A DNA stretch of 50,491 bases from positions 1 through 50,491 of the IMG/VR virus record IMGVR_UViG_3300021356_000030; one strand, 5' to 3'. Within the stretch, counting starts at the first letter, position 1; every line of letters begins with the position of its first letter. The stretch comes from a virus. Below, piece after piece: positions 15,463-23,273 of this stretch. Made by a program: the position numbers and the translations under genes. Below the pieces are notes generated by a model. The model worked only from the letters and a program-made list of their open reading frames with translations, did no database searches and was not told where the DNA came from.

Positions 15463-17010
15463 TTATACAGTTGGTGGAGTGAATGTTCTGACCAGTTGCG
15501 GTCGAACTAACGCAATCTTATCCCTGTTAACCAAGGCATCAATAGAGGTTTTGTAAGTATCCGTCATAATCCTGGGGAACAATCCAATTCCAATGATGGG
15601 AACCAAAAGACAACTAATGATGTAGATCTCTCTGGGTTCTGCATCAACAAGGTTTGTGTGATTGACAAGTTCCAAGTTCTCTTTACCAAAGAAGATTTCC
15701 CGCAACATGGACAGGAGATAAATCGGAGTCAGGATCACACCGATCGCAGCAAGAATACAAATGAATGCACGGAAAGGAACAGAATACATCGTATCAGTTG
15801 CAAATCCAGCAAAGACCATCAGTTCACTTGCGAATCCACTCATACCTGGCAGTGCCAAGGATGCCATGGAACACACTACCCACATTGCAAACATGATCTT
15901 CATACTCTTACCAACTCCACCCATTTCAGCGAGTTCAAGAGTATGAGTCCTATCGTAGGTTGCACCCACAAGGAAGAATAGAGAAGCACCGATCAGACCG
16001 TGACTGACCATCTGAAGCATCGCACCACTCGTTCCGAGGGCACTGTAACTACCGATGCCAATGAGAACGAATCCCATGTGACTGATCGAACTGTATGCGA
16101 TCTTCCGTTTGAGATTCCTTTGTGCAAAGGACGTGAGTGCAGCATAGATGATATTAACAACACCAAGGACGATAAGGACTGGAGCGAATACTGAATGTGC
16201 ATCAGGCAAAAGTTGACAGTTGAATCGCAGAAGTGCATATCCACCCATCTTCAACAGAATACCTGCAAGCAACATGTGAACTGGTGCAGTTGCTTCACCG
16301 TGTGCATCGGGTAACCAAGTATGCAAAGGCACGATTGGAAGTTTGACACCAAAGGCAATCAAGAATCCTGCATAACACCAGAGTTGGAAGTTCTTAGGAA
16401 ATCCCTGATTCATAAGGTAAGTGTATTCAAAGTTCGGAGCACCGTTGGATGCCCAAAATCCCATTGCAAGTCCTGCAATAAGAATGAATAGAGAACTACC
16501 TGCGGTGTAAATAATGAACTTAGTCGCGGCATACTGGCGTTTCTTACCACCCCAGATCGCCAACATCAGATAAACAGGAACAAGTTCCAACTCCCATGAT
16601 AAGAAGAATAGAATAAGATCCTGAACTGCAAAGACTGCAATCTGACCACCATCCATCAACAGGAGGAGGAAGTAAAACAGTTTTGGTTTGAATCTAAGAG
16701 GCCACGCAGCAAGTGCTGCAAGACTCGTAATAAAACTCGTCAGAAGGATCAGAGGCATCGATAGACCGTCTGCACCCACAGACCAAGTTAGACCTAGTTG
16801 AGGTAACCAACTAATCCTCTCAGACATCTGTAGACCGCTTACTGAGGGATCATATCCATTCAGATACCCAGCAACGGTAATTAGAAACGTGATCAACGTG
16901 ATTGATAGTCCATACCACCGAACAACTTTCCCGTCTCCTTTATCAGGCAGAAGAGGGATACCAAGTGCGGCAGCAATTGGAAACAATATTGATAAACTCA
17001 ACCAAGGCAT
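15463..17010 (-). CDS. ndhD: NAD(P)H-quinone oxidoreductase (NDH-1) subunit D / chain 4
   Basis: A 515-residue polytopic membrane protein of the NuoM/NdhD antiporter-like family, about the length of cyanobacterial NdhD1. Key residues for proton translocation are intact: E140 in [10 protein letters not shown]223 in FGVKLPI, K254 in LLKMGGY and E396 in GFASELMVF, together with the [12 protein letters not shown] loop. In the host it belongs to the NDH-1 complex of cyclic electron flow and respiration. It is unlike its neighbours: a single gene with terminators on both sides and its own near-consensus promoter, the mark of an acquired moron. The ATG is the first in frame and [11 protein letters not shown] is the normal N terminus. 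An auxiliary metabolic role is inferred. Confidence 0.95.
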   Translation of the reverse strand: MPWLSLSILFPIAAALGIPLLPDKGDGKVVRWYGLSITLITFLITVAGYLNGYDPSVSGLQMSERISWLPQLGLTWSVGADGLSMPLILLTSFITSLAALAAWPLRFKPKLFYFLLLLMDGGQIAVFAVQDLILFFLSWELELVPVYLMLAIWGGKKRQYAATKFIIYTAGSSLFILIAGLAMGFWASNGAPNFEYTYLMNQGFPKNFQLWCYAGFLIAFGVKLPIVPLHTWLPDAHGEATAPVHMLLAGILLKMGGYALLRFNCQLLPDAHSVFAPVLIVLGVVNIIYAALTSFAQRNLKRKIAYSSISHMGFVLIGIGSYSALGTSGAMLQMVSHGLIGASLFFLVGATYDRTHTLELAEMGGVGKSMKIMFAMWVVCSMASLALPGMSGFASELMVFAGFATDTMYSVPFRAFICILAAIGVILTPIYLLSMLREIFFGKENLELVNHTNLVDAEPREIYIISCLLVPIIGIGLFPRIMTDTYKTSIDALVNRDKIALVRPQLVRTFTPPTV

Positions 17011-17037
17011 AATATGGTTTACAAAGTTTCATTGTAT

Positions 17038-17066
17038 ATTATAACGCAAAAAAATAGGGGTTGCAA
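17038..17066 (-). promoter_or_regulatory. ndhD: Sigma70-type promoter of ndhD
   Basis: Minus strand: TTGCAA (17066-17061), a 17-bp spacer, TATAAT (17043-17038), 28 bases before the ndhD ATG. The -35 lies inside the upstream terminator stem and the U-tract is in the spacer. Confidence 0.8.
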
Positions 17067-17089
17067 CTGGATTTTGCCAGTTGCTCCCC
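17048..17089 (-). terminator. Rho-independent terminator upstream of ndhD
   Basis: Minus strand: GGGGAGCAACTGG, loop CAAAAT, CCAGTTGCAACCCC, then TATTTTTTT. It is a strong 13-pair stem with one bulge. It insulates ndhD from hsp20 transcription. Confidence 0.88.
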
Positions 17090-17090
17090 T

Positions 17091-17304
17091 GCGGCGACGA
17101 TATTCGCTAGTATTTATTCAGGATGTATCATGGTAACATCGGCGATAGTGATGCCCAACTAAAAAGAGATAGTACCGATCCCAAGACTAGAGTTGAAACG
17201 GTTAAGTTCATTTCGTGCGATCTCCGTAGTACATAATTATATAGATTATACTGTATCAACGTGATACAGTTCTGTATAAATCGGCACAAAAATCTGTCAG
17301 AAAA
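17091..17304 (-). other. Intergenic region between hsp20 and ndhD
   Basis: The longest stretch without a convincing gene. It holds a 21-bp palindrome (17250-17270), AT-rich -10-like boxes next to it, and two weak tiny ORFs: a hydrophobic 27-codon minus-strand ORF (starts MNLTVSTLVLG, with GGAG 10 nt upstream) and a 37-codon plus-strand ORF (starts MYHGNIGDSD). Neither matches a family I know, and they overlap each other. No tRNA is seen. Confidence 0.5.
17250..17270. repeat. 21-bp perfect inverted repeat, operator-like
   Basis: ACTGTATCA, centre ACG, TGATACAGT: 9-bp arms with no mismatch, flanked by AT-rich sequence. It could bind a dimeric regulator, or form a short RNA hairpin in the hsp20 3' region. 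No U-tract follows, so it is not a typical terminator. Confidence 0.7.
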
Positions 17305-17739
17305 TCATAACCAATCTTTTCTCTTATAGTGGTCGGGTACAACCTTGCCTAGTTTGATACTCAGTAACCCATCTTCAAAGCTGACTGATGCAATCTCCTG
17401 ATCGTCTGAGATTGTCCATGCTCTCTTAAATGATCTTTGAGCAACTCCACGGTGGATGTACTGATGGTCATTCTTCTTGTCGTCTTTTGTCCCCTCGACA
17501 AAAAGTTTACCATATTCTGTGTAAACATTGACTTCATCTTGTTTAAATCCTGCGAGCGCTAATTCTAACACTGTCTCGACATTATTTAACTGTATCACAT
17601 TATACGGCGGATAATTTTGCGTACTTTCGTGAACTTTAAAGAGTCGGTCAAAGTATTCATCCATTCCGATGCTGTTCTTATTCAATCGTTCTAAGAGCGC
17701 AGGAAGGTCTGACGCATTGAAGCGCATTAGGTCTGTCAT
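17305..17739 (-). CDS. hsp20: Small heat-shock protein (Hsp20 / IbpA family)
   Basis: An alpha-crystallin domain spans about residues 35-130: YPPYNVIQLNNVETVLELAL, then ELALAGFKQDEVNVY, and LSIKLGKVVP as the late beta strand; HRGVAQRSFKRAW matches the conserved R-G-I-A-x-R-x-F of the family. The start at 17739 (MTDLMRFN) is chosen for an AAGGAG Shine-Dalgarno 7 nt upstream; an earlier in-frame start would read through it. T4-like cyanophages commonly carry hsp20, presumably for folding or assembly of virion proteins. A GTTAAATA late-type box lies upstream. Confidence 0.93.
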   Translation of the reverse strand: MTDLMRFNASDLPALLERLNKNSIGMDEYFDRLFKVHESTQNYPPYNVIQLNNVETVLELALAGFKQDEVNVYTEYGKLFVEGTKDDKKNDHQYIHRGVAQRSFKRAWTISDDQEIASVSFEDGLLSIKLGKVVPDHYKRKDWL

Positions 17740-17795
17740 GTGGTTCTCCTTGATTAAGCGAGTAACGTTGTGTGGACCCCGAAGGCATCCAATAC

Positions 17796-17803
17796 TATTT
17801 AAC
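17796..17803 (-). promoter_or_regulatory. Late-type promoter box GTTAAATA for hsp20
   Basis: Minus-strand GTTAAATA lies 57 bases upstream of the hsp20 ATG and just after a terminator, fitting the relaxed cyanophage late element. Confidence 0.45.
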
Positions 17804-17812
17804 CACAAAACG

Positions 17813-17846
17813 AAAAAAAGAGGCAGGGTGACAACCGTACCTCTTT
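17813..17846 (-). terminator. Rho-independent terminator after the regA operon
   Basis: Minus strand: AAAGAGG pairs with CCTCTTT around a 16-nt imperfect inner part, followed by a run of T. It separates early gp44-gp62-regA transcription from hsp20. Confidence 0.7.
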
Positions 17847-17892
17847 ATATGGGTTTCCGACTTTTGAAGCGACCGCACGAAAGATCGCAATA

Positions 17893-18129
17893 TTATTTAT
17901 GCTCGTTGTAGTGAAAGTTATAATCAGTCATTCCCATGAAAAGTTTATTTCTCATGTACTTGATGAACTCTTGTTCGTCTGGAGGTCTCCTAGGAGAACC
18001 TGGCCAGATCTCAAGATAATGATCTAAAGAACTGTACAGACTGCGAACTGCATTGATGTCAAGATCTAATGACATCATCCACCCGTCTTCTTCGGGTTCT
18101 GGAAAATACAGTTCGTCTTCGTCGTTCAT
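17893..18129 (-). CDS. Small acidic hypothetical protein (78 aa)
   Basis: MNDEDELYFPEPEEDGWMMS begins an acidic N terminus, followed by a helical centre (DLDINAVRSLYSSLDHYLEIWPG) and a more basic tail. The ATG overlaps the regA stop as ATGA, so it is coupled to regA and is the last gene before a terminator. I do not recognise a family. Confidence 0.7.
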   Translation of the reverse strand: MNDEDELYFPEPEEDGWMMSLDLDINAVRSLYSSLDHYLEIWPGSPRRPPDEQEFIKYMRNKLFMGMTDYNFHYNEHK

Positions 18130-18557
18130 GATGCTGGTTTCTTTTTCTTACCGATATTATACTTGGATTCTAGAATCCAATCATTTTTATCTTTATATGA
18201 TAACACCTTAATCTGATTTAGTGGTGCAACATCTAATACAGAATCTGGATTCAAGATAGTAATCAGTCCCCAATCGGATAGGAGATTGATGATACGATTC
18301 CTACGCTGCACATCATTAACAGTGAGATTAGCGTGTTTGCCGTCCAATGCAAAGAGTTCTTTGAAGTGAACGATGTAATACTTACCCTGTTTATGTAGGA
18401 TGTGACAAGATTGATAAATCTTTTTCTCTTTGCGGGAGGCGACTCCGATACGAGTCAAGGTCTCTCTTACTTTTAGAAAATCGTCTGGTTCATTCAGAAC
18501 CACTTCGATCATTTGGTCTTGCGACCAGGAAACCTCAGGTTCAACAAAGGCACTCAT
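18126..18557 (-). CDS. regA: RegA translational repressor
   Basis: It aligns along its length with T4 RegA: EVVLNEPDDFLKVRETLTRI, YQSCHILHKQGKYYIVHFKE, and LLSDWGLI before a C terminus ending KYNIGK. RegA binds ribosome-binding regions of early phage mRNAs and shuts off their translation. The position next to gp62 and near gp44/gp45 is the T4 order. It starts in an ATGA overlap with gp62. Confidence 0.95.
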   Translation of the reverse strand: MSAFVEPEVSWSQDQMIEVVLNEPDDFLKVRETLTRIGVASRKEKKIYQSCHILHKQGKYYIVHFKELFALDGKHANLTVNDVQRRNRIINLLSDWGLITILNPDSVLDVAPLNQIKVLSYKDKNDWILESKYNIGKKKKPAS

Positions 18558-18943
18558 CTTTTACCTCCAACATCAAGCTTTTCTTTTATAAATGAGATTT
18601 GTTCTTTGGTAAGAATCTTCAGAGCTTGTTGAGCCTTTTCATTACTATAACCATAGTATGATTTTACTGCATCAAGGTCATTAATCTTATCCTTTTTTAG
18701 CCACGGAGAAAATCTTTTCCGTTTCCTAACGGTATTTATAAAGAAATCATATTGGAGACGAGATGGTAGTTGGTGATTGACATTCATCTCGTTTGCAAAC
18801 ATAACAGTGTCGATAAAACCAGACAGACACTTATTGATAATAAAGGGAGGATATTTCTTTTCCCAGATGGGATCCTCATCACTCATAAGATATTCTTTTG
18901 TGAAGTTAATGGAATTCAGATAGTCTTTCAGTTCGTAGCTCAT
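18554..18943 (-). CDS. gp62: Clamp loader small subunit gp62
   Basis: A 129-residue helical protein with LKDYLNSINFTKEYLM at its start and RKRKRFSPWLKKD in the middle, recalling the RGKRYGKWAKL tail of T4 gp62. It is shorter than T4 gp62, as is usual in cyanophages. With gp44 it loads the gp45 clamp. Position directly upstream of regA supports the call. In this phage gp62 is separated from gp44 by about 2.6 kb of small genes. Confidence 0.82.
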   Translation of the reverse strand: MSYELKDYLNSINFTKEYLMSDEDPIWEKKYPPFIINKCLSGFIDTVMFANEMNVNHQLPSRLQYDFFINTVRKRKRFSPWLKKDKINDLDAVKSYYGYSNEKAQQALKILTKEQISFIKEKLDVGGKR

Positions 18944-19086
18944 TATTTAAATACCGCAGTTACACTAATAACAGTAGAGTTGGGATTCCTTGCAAGTGCA
19001 ACTTGTCTTGCATCTTGATAATCCCTTGCAATCACAGTCTCTTTATAGACAGTACCCGCTTTGAATAAAGTGACTTCACATTTCAT
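18943..19086 (-). CDS. Small hypothetical protein (47 aa)
   Basis: MKCEVTLFKAGTVYKETVIA starts a compact alpha/beta protein whose ending NSTVISVTAVFK suggests strands around one helix (YQDARQVALARN). The start at 19086 overlaps the preceding gene by 11 bases and has GGGAAGAG upstream; the longer ORF reading would overlap by about 85 bases. Function unknown. Confidence 0.65.
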   Translation of the reverse strand: MKCEVTLFKAGTVYKETVIARDYQDARQVALARNPNSTVISVTAVFK

Positions 19087-19738
19087 ACTTCTCTTCCCTT
19101 TCGTCTGGTGTAGTCCAGAAATAGTCATCACAATCACCAAGTCTTCCCCACTTGACACCATTCTCTACCTGATAGAACTGGGTAGACACTTTGAAGTCTG
19201 GCATCTTGGGTTCTTGGGGAGTCATCGAGATATCATAAATTCGACACCTGTTATTTGGATACAATGCATACTGTCCATTTTTGAGTTCAATCAAATTGAA
19301 TGACTTATGTTCATCAGGAAGTTCGCTTGTAGATGCATCAATGTTGTCAATATTTTCATGATAATTATCCAATGTACAGATATATGTACCTTTGATATTT
19401 CCGAAGTGTCTTGTTCGGACTTCCCACTCCATCGATGCAACAATACTTTTTTCAATAGCAGTTACACCATAATCCATACAGTTCCAAAACTGTAGATTAG
19501 GTAGATCTAAATCTGGATCTGGCGTTTCTGGACGAGAAACAAAAGCACTGATGGGGAGTTTATCGTACATAGCTCCATACTCGGGGAGGTATGTCTCAAA
19601 GTAAAAAGCACGACCAGGAATACTCTTAGCAGATACCCAAAGACCTTCAACAAACTCACCATGACCACTTTGGTGATCCGTCAGATACTCTTTACGAACC
19701 CAAACTTTCTCTGATGGTAGATTGCATATTAGAGTCAT
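19076..19738 (-). CDS. Conserved-type cyanophage protein of unknown function (220 aa)
   Basis: A soluble acidic protein rich in Trp, Tyr and Asp, mostly beta. Notable parts are VWVRKEYLTD, KSIPGRAFYFETYLPEYGA and a C-terminal GDCDDYFWTTPDE. No catalytic motif is recognised. It lies in the early operon with gp44 and gp62, so an early takeover role is possible. Confidence 0.7.
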   Translation of the reverse strand: MTLICNLPSEKVWVRKEYLTDHQSGHGEFVEGLWVSAKSIPGRAFYFETYLPEYGAMYDKLPISAFVSRPETPDPDLDLPNLQFWNCMDYGVTAIEKSIVASMEWEVRTRHFGNIKGTYICTLDNYHENIDNIDASTSELPDEHKSFNLIELKNGQYALYPNNRCRIYDISMTPQEPKMPDFKVSTQFYQVENGVKWGRLGDCDDYFWTTPDEREEKYEM

Positions 19739-19749
19739 AAATTTCTTAA

Positions 19750-20880
19750 TTATCTAATAATATCTATCTCATCAGGATTTGAATTCCAAGTCTCTACCTT
19801 GGTACGGAGTCTACCTTCAGACTTCAGTTTCTCATATCGATTAGATGCTTTCTTCTTCCACCACTTAATCAAGTTCTCGGTATGGAACTTTTCATAATTT
19901 TGGCCAGGAGTAAGAGTTTCTTGTTCACCCATAATAACTTCACGAGCGTTGCTGAATCCATAATCAGACATGTAGAAACGTTTTTGTTCAGTCAGGTTTT
20001 TTGCACTTACAATCGCAGTTGTGAACTCCGCAACCTTGTGAGAAGGTAAGCTTTTCTTGATCACTGCGATCATCTTCTGTTGGGTTTTGAGTTTGCGACT
20101 GGATGCGTCTTCCTTCACCAGACTCTTGTCCCCATTGCGTGCTATGAACCATTTGTTTAACTCCTGAAAGATTTCATCATGTAGGAGAGGCGTGAAATCA
20201 CTCTGTGTGAGTCCTTTATATCTCATGTATGGTTTGAGACCGTCATACTGCGAGGAGGACTTTGTAGACCCGTAGAGCGACGTTGTTTCAAACAGACAGA
20301 TGTCTGCGTCATACTTACTATTTAATGTCTCACGGGCCTGATGAGAACAACACAGGAGCGCCAGGAGTTTACCACCCAGATAGTTGAAACCGAATGGTTG
20401 AGTCGGGACAATAATGAATCCCATGATCGCATGACGATTGAATCGTGTCAGTTCTGGAACACTACCCAACCACTCATTGCGAGGTTTACTATTAATAGTA
20501 GGAGAACCAAATCTACAGAATCCTAAGATCTTATTTGTGTTCATTTCTTTGACAATCCACTTCAAGGACTTACCAGGAATGGAGTCTTCAATAGCGTGAG
20601 ATGTAGTGACTTGCAATCTCTCGCTAAAGTATTCGTTACTAAAACCACCCTTGACACCTGCAGGATACACTCGGATGTCCATGTCTTGGGGGTGCATATC
20701 AAATGCGTCAAACATATCATCCTCTGGACCCATACCCAGAATGGATGTTTGCATTTGACTCATTCTGTCAAGTTTCACATTACGCAGATATTCATCGATA
20801 CGTCCCATGTTAGAGAAGTAATCGATGAATTTGTCAGCTGCATAAATTGCATCATCAAGTTCTAATTGCATATCAAACAA
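19750..20880 (-). CDS. Putative DruA/DUF4338-like protein (376 aa)
   Basis: The central segment resembles DUF4338: KILGFCRFGSPTIN, NEWLGS, RHAIMGFIIVPTQPFGFN, YLGGKLLALLCCS, then DICLFETTSLYGSTK and YDGLKPYMRYKGLT. DUF4338 includes DruA of the Druantia anti-phage system, whose chemistry is unknown. I assign this from pattern only. The C-terminal part is basic. It sits in the early replication operon and overlaps the Sm-like gene by 8 bases. Confidence 0.45.
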   Translation of the reverse strand: MFDMQLELDDAIYAADKFIDYFSNMGRIDEYLRNVKLDRMSQMQTSILGMGPEDDMFDAFDMHPQDMDIRVYPAGVKGGFSNEYFSERLQVTTSHAIEDSIPGKSLKWIVKEMNTNKILGFCRFGSPTINSKPRNEWLGSVPELTRFNRHAIMGFIIVPTQPFGFNYLGGKLLALLCCSHQARETLNSKYDADICLFETTSLYGSTKSSSQYDGLKPYMRYKGLTQSDFTPLLHDEIFQELNKWFIARNGDKSLVKEDASSRKLKTQQKMIAVIKKSLPSHKVAEFTTAIVSAKNLTEQKRFYMSDYGFSNAREVIMGEQETLTPGQNYEKFHTENLIKWWKKKASNRYEKLKSEGRLRTKVETWNSNPDEIDIIR

Positions 20881-21166
20881 TCAATTTCTTACTCTCAGGA
20901 GTAATCAACTTACTCCCAAACATTTCATTATACTTCTTTCCGACATTTTCTTCAACTTCTGCGACGTAAACTACATGTCGCATATCCATTGTAATCTCGG
21001 GGTTCTCTTTACTGATGACAGTTGCCCAAGGAGCGAATCCTACATTCTGAGCACTAGGAAGAACTACAAGACCATTCTTCACAGTGATAGTATTTTCATC
21101 CTGTGAAACTAGTTCTGCAATAATCTCTTCGCCAGTAACGATACGAATCAGTTTTACATCAATCAT
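20873..21166 (-). CDS. Sm-like protein (97 aa)
   Basis: MIDVKLIRIVTGEEIIAELV and TITVKNGLVVLP give the Sm1-type strands, and MRHVVYVAEVEENV the Sm2-type strand, in the cyanophage Sm-like family. Of the four relatives in the window it is the clearest. It probably forms a ring, and RNA binding is plausible but unproved. It is translationally coupled to the upstream membrane peptide. Confidence 0.75.
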   Translation of the reverse strand: MIDVKLIRIVTGEEIIAELVSQDENTITVKNGLVVLPSAQNVGFAPWATVISKENPEITMDMRHVVYVAEVEENVGKKYNEMFGSKLITPESKKLIV

Positions 21167-21329
21167 CTTTTTTTACCTCAACTCGAACGGAATCATTTTT
21201 AATAGTATCTACAATGTTTACATATGCCCATGCAGTGAAAACCTGAGGGACAATGAATGCAACCATTGCGACAATCCAGAACCAATAATAATAGTTCTCT
21301 TTAGTCTGTGTCCTTTTCTTCTTTTTCAT
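21159..21329 (-). CDS. Small membrane protein (56 aa)
   Basis: Starts MKKKKRTQTKENYYYWFWIV and has one membrane segment (about residues 14-38: aromatic entry, then IVAMVAFIVPQVFTAWAYV), with a strongly basic cytoplasmic N terminus and a short charged C terminus. The start overlaps the purS stop as TAATG and the end overlaps the Sm-like start, so it belongs to the operon. Function unknown. Confidence 0.75.
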   Translation of the reverse strand: MKKKKRTQTKENYYYWFWIVAMVAFIVPQVFTAWAYVNIVDTIKNDSVRVEVKKDD

Positions 21330-21580
21330 TACACACTCCAGACTTTAAACTCAAAATCTTCAATGACTTCGTTAGCAAGAAATCGTTTACAGAGTTTCTC
21401 CACTTCTTGATTAGCATACTCTTCGTTGTCTGCCTCAAAATCAATCTCAATCAACTTACCCAATCGTAACTTGTTAAAAGTCATATCGGAAAGTTTACCA
21501 CATGCTGCACGTACAGCATTACCCGCAGAGTCATCAACTGCGGCTCTCAAACGAACGTAAACCTTTGCTTTAAAATTCAT
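21329..21580 (-). CDS. purS: PurS subunit of phosphoribosylformylglycinamidine synthase
   Basis: An 83-residue ferredoxin-like fold: KAKVYVRLRAAVDDSAGNAV, GKLIEIDFEAD and FLANEVIEDFEFKV match PurS, which bridges PurL and PurQ in the fourth step of purine synthesis. No purL or purQ is in this window, so the phage subunit may act with the host enzyme or with phage genes elsewhere. It overlaps the gp44 stop as ATGA. Some annotators could mistake it for gp62 from its position. Confidence 0.88.
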   Translation of the reverse strand: MNFKAKVYVRLRAAVDDSAGNAVRAACGKLSDMTFNKLRLGKLIEIDFEADNEEYANQEVEKLCKRFLANEVIEDFEFKVWSV

Positions 21581-22527
21581 TTGAACTCACACTCCACCAT
21601 AATCTCAGTCAACGCTGCGAGAAGGTTTATCTCCTGATCCGCCACAAATGCCACTTGATACTGATACTTAGCAATAACAAGCACAGCAGCAGGAATACTA
21701 CTCGGAACCAAGGAATCATAACAAGCATCGTAAATACGACGCAGAAGTACAGTAGGATCATTGTCCAGGTTGTTGACACACCATTTACGTACTTCGGAAA
21801 AATTCTTTTCCTTGAGGTATTTAACCAACGTGTTAGTGTTGACATCAGAAAACTCCGTCAAAATTGCAGAATCAATCTTCCCACTTGCGGAGTATCTTTG
21901 ACACTCATTCAACACCCGACGCCAGTCTGGGAAGTGTTTGTTAATAAGTTCTACCAGGACCTTGTTATCATATTCAACACCTTCTGTATCCAGGATTTGT
22001 TGGATGCGTCCGAAGAACTTTGCAGCGATGGCTGGTTTTTGTTTGCCAGTGATGGAGAAATCAACACAGGCGCATCGACTGTGGAGGGGTTCGATGATCT
22101 TGTTTTTGTAGTTACAGGTGAAGATGAATCGACAGTTGTTATAAAATGCCTCAATATTTGCCCGTAGGAGGAGCTGTACGTCGTGGGTCGTGTTGTCAGC
22201 TTCGTCAATAATGATGACTTTGTGCTTTGCATCAGTTGCAGATAGTGAGACGGTCGAAGCGAAGTTCTTGGCCTGGTTCCGTACCGTGTCCAGGAATCGT
22301 CCCTCATCGGATCCATTGATGACATAATAGTCTACTCCAAGTTCATGACAAAGAGCCTTTGCAACCGTAGTCTTACCAATACCAGGAGGACCAGAAAGTA
22401 GAAGGTTGGGGATCTCTTTCTTATTTAGAAACTCCTGAAACATCTGTTTGGCAGAGTCGGGAAGAATACAATCTTCAATGGTTTGAGGACGATACTTCTC
22501 AACCCAAAGAAAGTCAGTTTTGTTCAT
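21577..22527 (-). CDS. gp44: Clamp loader ATPase gp44
   Basis: An AAA+ RFC-type ATPase: FLWVEKYRPQTIEDCILP at the N terminus (box II), GPPGIGKTT Walker A (about 44-52), IIDEADN Walker B and a SRC-type arginine finger in LHSRCACVDF. At 316 residues it has the T4 gp44 length. It loads gp45 with gp62. It lies downstream of gp45 with two small genes between. Confidence 0.96.
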   Translation of the reverse strand: MNKTDFLWVEKYRPQTIEDCILPDSAKQMFQEFLNKKEIPNLLLSGPPGIGKTTVAKALCHELGVDYYVINGSDEGRFLDTVRNQAKNFASTVSLSATDAKHKVIIIDEADNTTHDVQLLLRANIEAFYNNCRFIFTCNYKNKIIEPLHSRCACVDFSITGKQKPAIAAKFFGRIQQILDTEGVEYDNKVLVELINKHFPDWRRVLNECQRYSASGKIDSAILTEFSDVNTNTLVKYLKEKNFSEVRKWCVNNLDNDPTVLLRRIYDACYDSLVPSSIPAAVLVIAKYQYQVAFVADQEINLLAALTEIMVECEFK

Positions 22528-22533
22528 AATAAA

Positions 22534-23058
22534 TTAAACCCAGTCAGGTTTTCGTTGTGGCATTCGCAGGTAATTATCCCTTACCCAGGGTTTGGATGAA
22601 ATATACATCTTATACTTCGTGTATATATCAACAGTTTCATCATACTTGAACTCATCAGGCCCTGCAAATATGAAAGGCGTAGGTTCTCCACCGCGACCTT
22701 GCGAATCTACACAAGGAAGGATTTCATTTGCAGCCTGAAGAGTATTGAAACAGGTATGTGGTTTACCATACCGTAGTGAGTATTCATTGCACAGAGCAAA
22801 CCCATGAGCAAGTAACCATCTCCAGTTACTCACAAAAGAGTTTGCCCAGATAGTGCATGGGTGATTACGAAAGGCACCCTTCTCAGTGGCATAGGGAGTA
22901 CCATCTGCCTTGGGAAGAGTGCCGAATCCATGACCCCATTTGTCAGAGCATACAATAGCAAGCATCTGACAAGTCTCCAGTGGCATCTTGACAATATGTT
23001 TGTCAGGAAGAACCTTGGCCGACTTCAAGGGATCGGGGTCAGTAACAAAGATGTTCAT
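22534..23058 (-). CDS. Conserved protein, possible pyrimidine-dimer glycosylase relative (174 aa)
   Basis: Pattern MNIFVTDPDPLKSAKVLPDK, then HIVKMPLETCQMLAIV, NHPCTIWANSFVSNWRWLL and YSLRYGKPHTC is shared with a widespread phage and protist-virus family. I recall members being annotated as distant DenV-type pyrimidine-dimer DNA glycosylases, but I cannot confirm this and see no assured catalytic N terminus. Location beside gp45 and gp44 suits DNA repair. Confidence 0.6.
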   Translation of the reverse strand: MNIFVTDPDPLKSAKVLPDKHIVKMPLETCQMLAIVCSDKWGHGFGTLPKADGTPYATEKGAFRNHPCTIWANSFVSNWRWLLAHGFALCNEYSLRYGKPHTCFNTLQAANEILPCVDSQGRGGEPTPFIFAGPDEFKYDETVDIYTKYKMYISSKPWVRDNYLRMPQRKPDWV

Positions 23059-23273
23059 AATGAAAGTTGAATAATCTTGGATGCATCAATCACCGCAAAA
23101 AATGTTTGAAGTCCAACGACATCCCAAGTTTTGATTGAGATGGCGAATGGAAGCATGAAGCACCCACCGATCAATCTGAATGTACAACCAATTCTAACAT
23201 CCAGATAGAGAAGAAGGAAGTAACCAATCAAAAGACTGGCACTTCCCACAATACGCAATCTATTTGCGTTCAT
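23055..23273 (-). CDS. Small two-pass membrane protein (72 aa)
   Basis: Two hydrophobic helices: IVGSASLLIGYFLLLYL (about 8-24) and FRLIGGCFMLPFAISI (about 33-48), with a Cys in the connecting stretch. It overlaps the gp45 stop and the following ATG by 4 bases each. Function unknown; a membrane role during early infection is possible. Confidence 0.7.
   Translation of the reverse strand: MNANRLRIVGSASLLIGYFLLLYLDVRIGCTFRLIGGCFMLPFAISIKTWDVVGLQTFFAVIDASKIIQLSL

Noticed and set aside
17108-17240. Plus-strand 37-codon ORF (MYHGNIGDSD) and minus-strand hydrophobic 27-codon ORF in the hsp20-ndhD gap
   Set aside because: They overlap each other and match no small photosystem, cytochrome b6f or NDH subunit I know. 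Kept only as a note on the gap.
21329-21580. Calling the small gene after gp44 gp62 because of its T4 position
   Set aside because: The sequence matches PurS, and a better gp62 lies at 18554-18943 beside regA.
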